From a virus: 24,251 nucleotides of DNA. This document shows positions 21,694 to 24,251 of this stretch, in pieces (position 1 is the stretch's first letter; every line of letters begins with the position of its first letter). Under the pieces are notes generated by a model that had not been told where the DNA came from, did no database searches, and was given only the letters and a program-made list of their open reading frames with translations. Position numbers and translations under genes: made by a program. Location of the stretch: positions 1 through 24,251 of IMG/VR virus record IMGVR_UViG_3300045912_000683; one strand, written 5' to 3'.

Positions 21694-23385
21694 ATGCAAG
21701 ATATTTTTAAAAAATCAAGAATAAGATTTGATGAACTTATAAGTGACGCAAAATCTTATTTGTCTTTTAAATATGGTCAAATAGGGGAAATTTTTTCACC
21801 AGCGTCTCCATTTGGACAATTATTAGAAGTGATAATTAGCTTAGGGAGATTAATAATGTTTTATATTGAAGATAGTATAACAGAATTAAACCTATTTACT
21901 GCTAGTAGAAATAGTTCAATTAGGACATTAGCAAGAATTAGTGGTCACAATCCAACAAGATCAATTGCAGCAACCGGAAAAATAAATATTAAATGGAACG
22001 AATCAAATCCCAATGGCGTTAGAGATGGTGTTATTTTAATCCCTAATTGGACTAAAATAGTTAGTGAAAAAAATGGTTTGCCATACGTTATAAATCTTGA
22101 TAACGATTGGGTTAAAGTAAATTTAGATAAGACAATTTATTCATTTAAAATCTATCAAGGTGAAATAGAATCACAACAAGTAACAGGAACTGGTCAGCCT
22201 CTTCAATCATTTAATTTAAGAGCAAAAAGAGGAGCCAAAATTGACCAATATGTTTATAAAGTTTATGTTAATGGGACTGAATGGAAACCTTACGAGTCAA
22301 TATATGATATACCTTATGAAGAGAACGGTTATGTGTTAAAAACGGGTATAAAAGATGGTATAGACCTGTTTTTTGGGAACGGTTTCTTTGGAAAAATACC
22401 TGAATTAGGTTCCATTATTAGAATTGATTATTTGGTTACTAATGGTTCATTTGGTAATATTTATAGTGATGGGGGTGAAACATTTATATGGGAAGAACCA
22501 GGATATAATTTAGATAATGAAGAAGTTGACTTATCAACAATTTTTACTATAAAATCAGAAGGACCAATACTATTTGGTGCAGATGAAGAAGATATTGAAA
22601 TGACAAGATTAATGACGCCATTAGTCTCAAAATCTTTTGTTTTAGCAAATGAAAACAATTATTTTCAATACTTATACAAATATGGTCAATGGTCAGTTAT
22701 AGAGGTTTTTAATACATTTGGTGACGAAAATATTTCTGATGATAATATAATCTATATTTTTTTAGTGCCTGATGTGTCTAAAAGGATATTATCAAACCAA
22801 ACATATTTTAGTATTAATAAGGATTTATTTGGTTTAAGTCCTAAAGAAAAAGAAATGATTTATGATTTAATAGACCAATCTGGACAAAAAATTATTACAA
22901 GTGAAGTAGTAATTTTAGACCCAATAATCACAGAATATGTCCTTAATATAAATATTAGGGCATTTGCCGGGTATCCTAAAGAAAATATTTGGCAAGAAAC
23001 TGTTTCTAGAGTATCACAATATTTTTTAACTAATAAAAGAAGGGATAAGATTCCTAAAAGTGATATTATATCAATTTTAGAAGGGATTAAAGGAATTGAT
23101 TCAGTCAATGCTTGGTTTATATCAAAACAAAATGAAGATAATTTTATCCTAACTGGTAATGATGATAATGTTGGGTTAGATGATTTTGGTGATATAAATA
23201 TTAAAAAGAATGAATTACCTATAATTAGAGGCGGTTGGTACGATAGAAACGGTGTTTTTTATCAAGATGGCGCATTTCGAGATTCACCTTGTAGTATTAA
23301 CATATATTTTTCTAAAACCGATGCAAACGAGAATTCTTTATCAAATTTACAAATAATGAACAAAAAAACTATAAAAAATGTTTAA
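21694..23385 (+). CDS. Baseplate wedge protein gp6-like (baseplate J family)
   Basis: The 563-residue protein directly follows gp25, as in most contractile tails. The N-terminus (SASPFGQLLEVIISLGRLIM-like stretch at about 36-56, then NLFTASRNSSIRTLARISGH at 68-87 and NPTRSIAATG) is the gp6/baseplate J segment that lines up with the wedge core. A beta-rich centre follows (GTEWKPYESIYDIPYEENGY; DGIDLFFGNGFFGKIPELGS), with the typical 'f.....GIdv.FGng.fG..P..G..i.v.Yl.t.G..gN' series. The C-terminal 200 residues contain a LNINIRAF strand and a helical segment (VSRVSQYFLTNKRRDKIPKS), ending basic. gp6 forms the dome ring that dimerises around the hub. It overlaps the next gene by 8 nt. Confident call. 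Confidence 0.88.
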   Translation: MQDIFKKSRIRFDELISDAKSYLSFKYGQIGEIFSPASPFGQLLEVIISLGRLIMFYIEDSITELNLFTASRNSSIRTLARISGHNPTRSIAATGKINIKWNESNPNGVRDGVILIPNWTKIVSEKNGLPYVINLDNDWVKVNLDKTIYSFKIYQGEIESQQVTGTGQPLQSFNLRAKRGAKIDQYVYKVYVNGTEWKPYESIYDIPYEENGYVLKTGIKDGIDLFFGNGFFGKIPELGSIIRIDYLVTNGSFGNIYSDGGETFIWEEPGYNLDNEEVDLSTIFTIKSEGPILFGADEEDIEMTRLMTPLVSKSFVLANENNYFQYLYKYGQWSVIEVFNTFGDENISDDNIIYIFLVPDVSKRILSNQTYFSINKDLFGLSPKEKEMIYDLIDQSGQKIITSEVVILDPIITEYVLNINIRAFAGYPKENIWQETVSRVSQYFLTNKRRDKIPKSDIISILEGIKGIDSVNAWFISKQNEDNFILTGNDDNVGLDDFGDINIKKNELPIIRGGWYDRNGVFYQDGAFRDSPCSINIYFSKTDANENSLSNLQIMNKKTIKNV

Positions 23386-23620
23386 AGAATCATATTTTAG
23401 ATATATGTTATCAAGAAATGACAAGAGATTAAATATGGGTGAAGAATGGAGAAAGTCTATAATTAAAAGAAATATATCTACATATTTGTATAATGATGAA
23501 AAGAGACGTCATATAATTGATATATTTGATAAATTTTTACAATTTTTAATTATAGAAACTTCAAATATTAAAAATTTTTTCAATTACGCTAAAGAAAAAG
23601 ACCAAATAGATGCAAATTAG
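23378..23620 (+). CDS. Small basic hypothetical protein after gp6
   Basis: The 80-residue product is helical and rich in Lys, Arg, Asn and Tyr (MFKESYFRYMLSRNDKRLN; EEWRKSIIKRNISTYLYN; IIDIFDKFLQFLIIETSNI). It has no membrane helix, and I do not recognise a family. It starts inside the gp6-like gene (8-nt overlap), and its stop overlaps the next start, so it is tightly coupled within the baseplate operon. A small wedge-assembly chaperone or adaptor is conceivable; there is no direct support. Confidence 0.55.
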   Translation: MFKESYFRYMLSRNDKRLNMGEEWRKSIIKRNISTYLYNDEKRRHIIDIFDKFLQFLIIETSNIKNFFNYAKEKDQIDAN

Positions 23621-24251
23621 TTTTAGGATTTTTAATCGTAAAGGAGAAGACTTAAATCCTCAATTATTTGAAAATATTACTTATGAAATCAGTGATCCAG
23701 AAGGAAGCGGGTGTAAATTAAGAATATGGTCAAATTGGTTAGGAAGTATTACCCATATTTGGATAATAGATGGCGGAATTGGGTACATTTCTCCAAATAT
23801 AACTTTTAAAAGTTCTATAGACTCAAGAATTTTTTTTATAGTTGACAATTCTAATATAACCCTATCACCACAAGGTGAAATAATTGCTATAAATCTAAAC
23901 CAACCTGATAATATTGATTTAGATTCAAATTCTTTCTTTTATTTCTCAAATAATTTTTTAGACAGGGCTTCAGTTGGTTTAATCCAATCAGAAACATATT
24001 ATTTATTAGAGGAAGTATGGAATGAAGATACTAATAAAAAAGAATTTTCAAAATTATCATATGAATTATTAGGTCCATTTGTTTCAGATTCATATTTTAC
24101 AAATAATGGAATAACAACTTTAAATATTCCATTTAATCAATTTAATGCGTTTGGTGATAAAAATAACACTAAAATAAATGTTATTGGTGCTTTTCCAACC
24201 GTTCAAATTGGACAAAAAATAAAAGGTCCTGGGATTGACACCGAAACATAT
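23610..24251 (+). CDS. N-terminal part of a structural protein, cut by the window edge
   Basis: From ATG 23610 (overlapping the previous stop by 11 nt) the frame stays open for all 214 codons to the last base. The sequence starts MQISFRIFNRKGEDLNPQLF and is beta-rich, with many Asn and Ser and a WIIDGGIGYISPNITF segment that resembles the 'GG.GY...P.v.f' loops in tail and baseplate proteins of large marine and gut myophages. Following gp25, gp6 and a small protein, the position corresponds to the gp7/gp8 wedge region of T4, so a peripheral wedge or fibre-attachment protein is likely. The C-terminus lies outside the window. Confidence 0.7.
   Translation, partial: MQISFRIFNRKGEDLNPQLFENITYEISDPEGSGCKLRIWSNWLGSITHIWIIDGGIGYISPNITFKSSIDSRIFFIVDNSNITLSPQGEIIAINLNQPDNIDLDSNSFFYFSNNFLDRASVGLIQSETYYLLEEVWNEDTNKKEFSKLSYELLGPFVSDSYFTNNGITTLNIPFNQFNAFGDKNNTKINVIGAFPTVQIGQKIKGPGIDTETY

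Noticed and set aside
1-24251. CRISPR array, tRNA or rRNA gene
   Set aside because: No regularly spaced direct repeats, no tRNA-like cloverleaf or TTCGANNC arm, and no rRNA-like GC-rich stretch were seen on either strand.

Overview
The window is a fragment of a large, AT-rich (roughly 28-30% G+C by eye), tightly packed genome of a contractile-tailed (T4-like) bacteriophage. Every gene I accept is on the + strand. Neighbouring genes usually abut or overlap by 4 nt (ATGA or GTGA junctions). Genes start without Shine-Dalgarno motifs, behind A-rich leaders, sometimes at TTG or GTG. That start style, and a faint resemblance of one small protein to a family common in Bacteroidota, point to a Bacteroidota host. 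This is inference only. TAA, TGA and TAG all act as stops, so the standard bacterial code fits.

Layout. (1) 1-1030: the acidic end of an upstream gene, a degenerate SET-domain protein and a small beta-rich protein, closed by a strong Rho-independent terminator. (2) 1088-3260: nucleotide metabolism. A P-loop nucleoside monophosphate kinase overlaps a thymidylate synthase-superfamily enzyme that carries Asp where thymidylate synthase has its dUMP-recognising Asn, the signature of dCMP hydroxymethylase. Two small unknown genes follow. (3) 3253-3705: a scar. A conserved phage gene survives only as its first ~20 and last ~27 codons; between them lies an internally deleted IS605-type tnpB whose 3' end folds into GC-richer hairpins resembling an omega-RNA scaffold. 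(4) 3707-5778: two glycosyltransferases. (5) 5800-6949: a membrane-anchored lytic transglycosylase, a small unknown gene and a two-helix, holin-like protein. (6) 6930-9208: small unknown proteins and a perfect Nudix hydrolase. (7) 9223-17977: baseplate and tail cluster (tube-cap/baseplate-like protein, gp53-like wedge protein with a LysM-like domain, gp27-like hub, large conserved structural protein, gp5-like OB-fold spike without lysozyme, and a 734-residue unknown). (8) 18042-19181: a protein with three S1 RNA-binding domains and a terminator. (9) 19241-24251: amidoligase-like/pentapeptide fusion, neck-like protein, gp25 wedge, gp6-like wedge, a small protein and a structural protein cut by the window edge.

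How it works together. Regions 7 and 9 build the baseplate and part of the neck; region 5 supplies cell-wall cleavage and probably lysis. Regions 2 and 4 together could make hydroxymethylated, then glycosylated, cytosine DNA, as T4 does with other glycosyltransferases. An exact octamer, GATAAATA, occurs six times, always between genes and five times just upstream of an accepted gene. It resembles the T4 late promoter TATAAATA and probably marks late transcription units.
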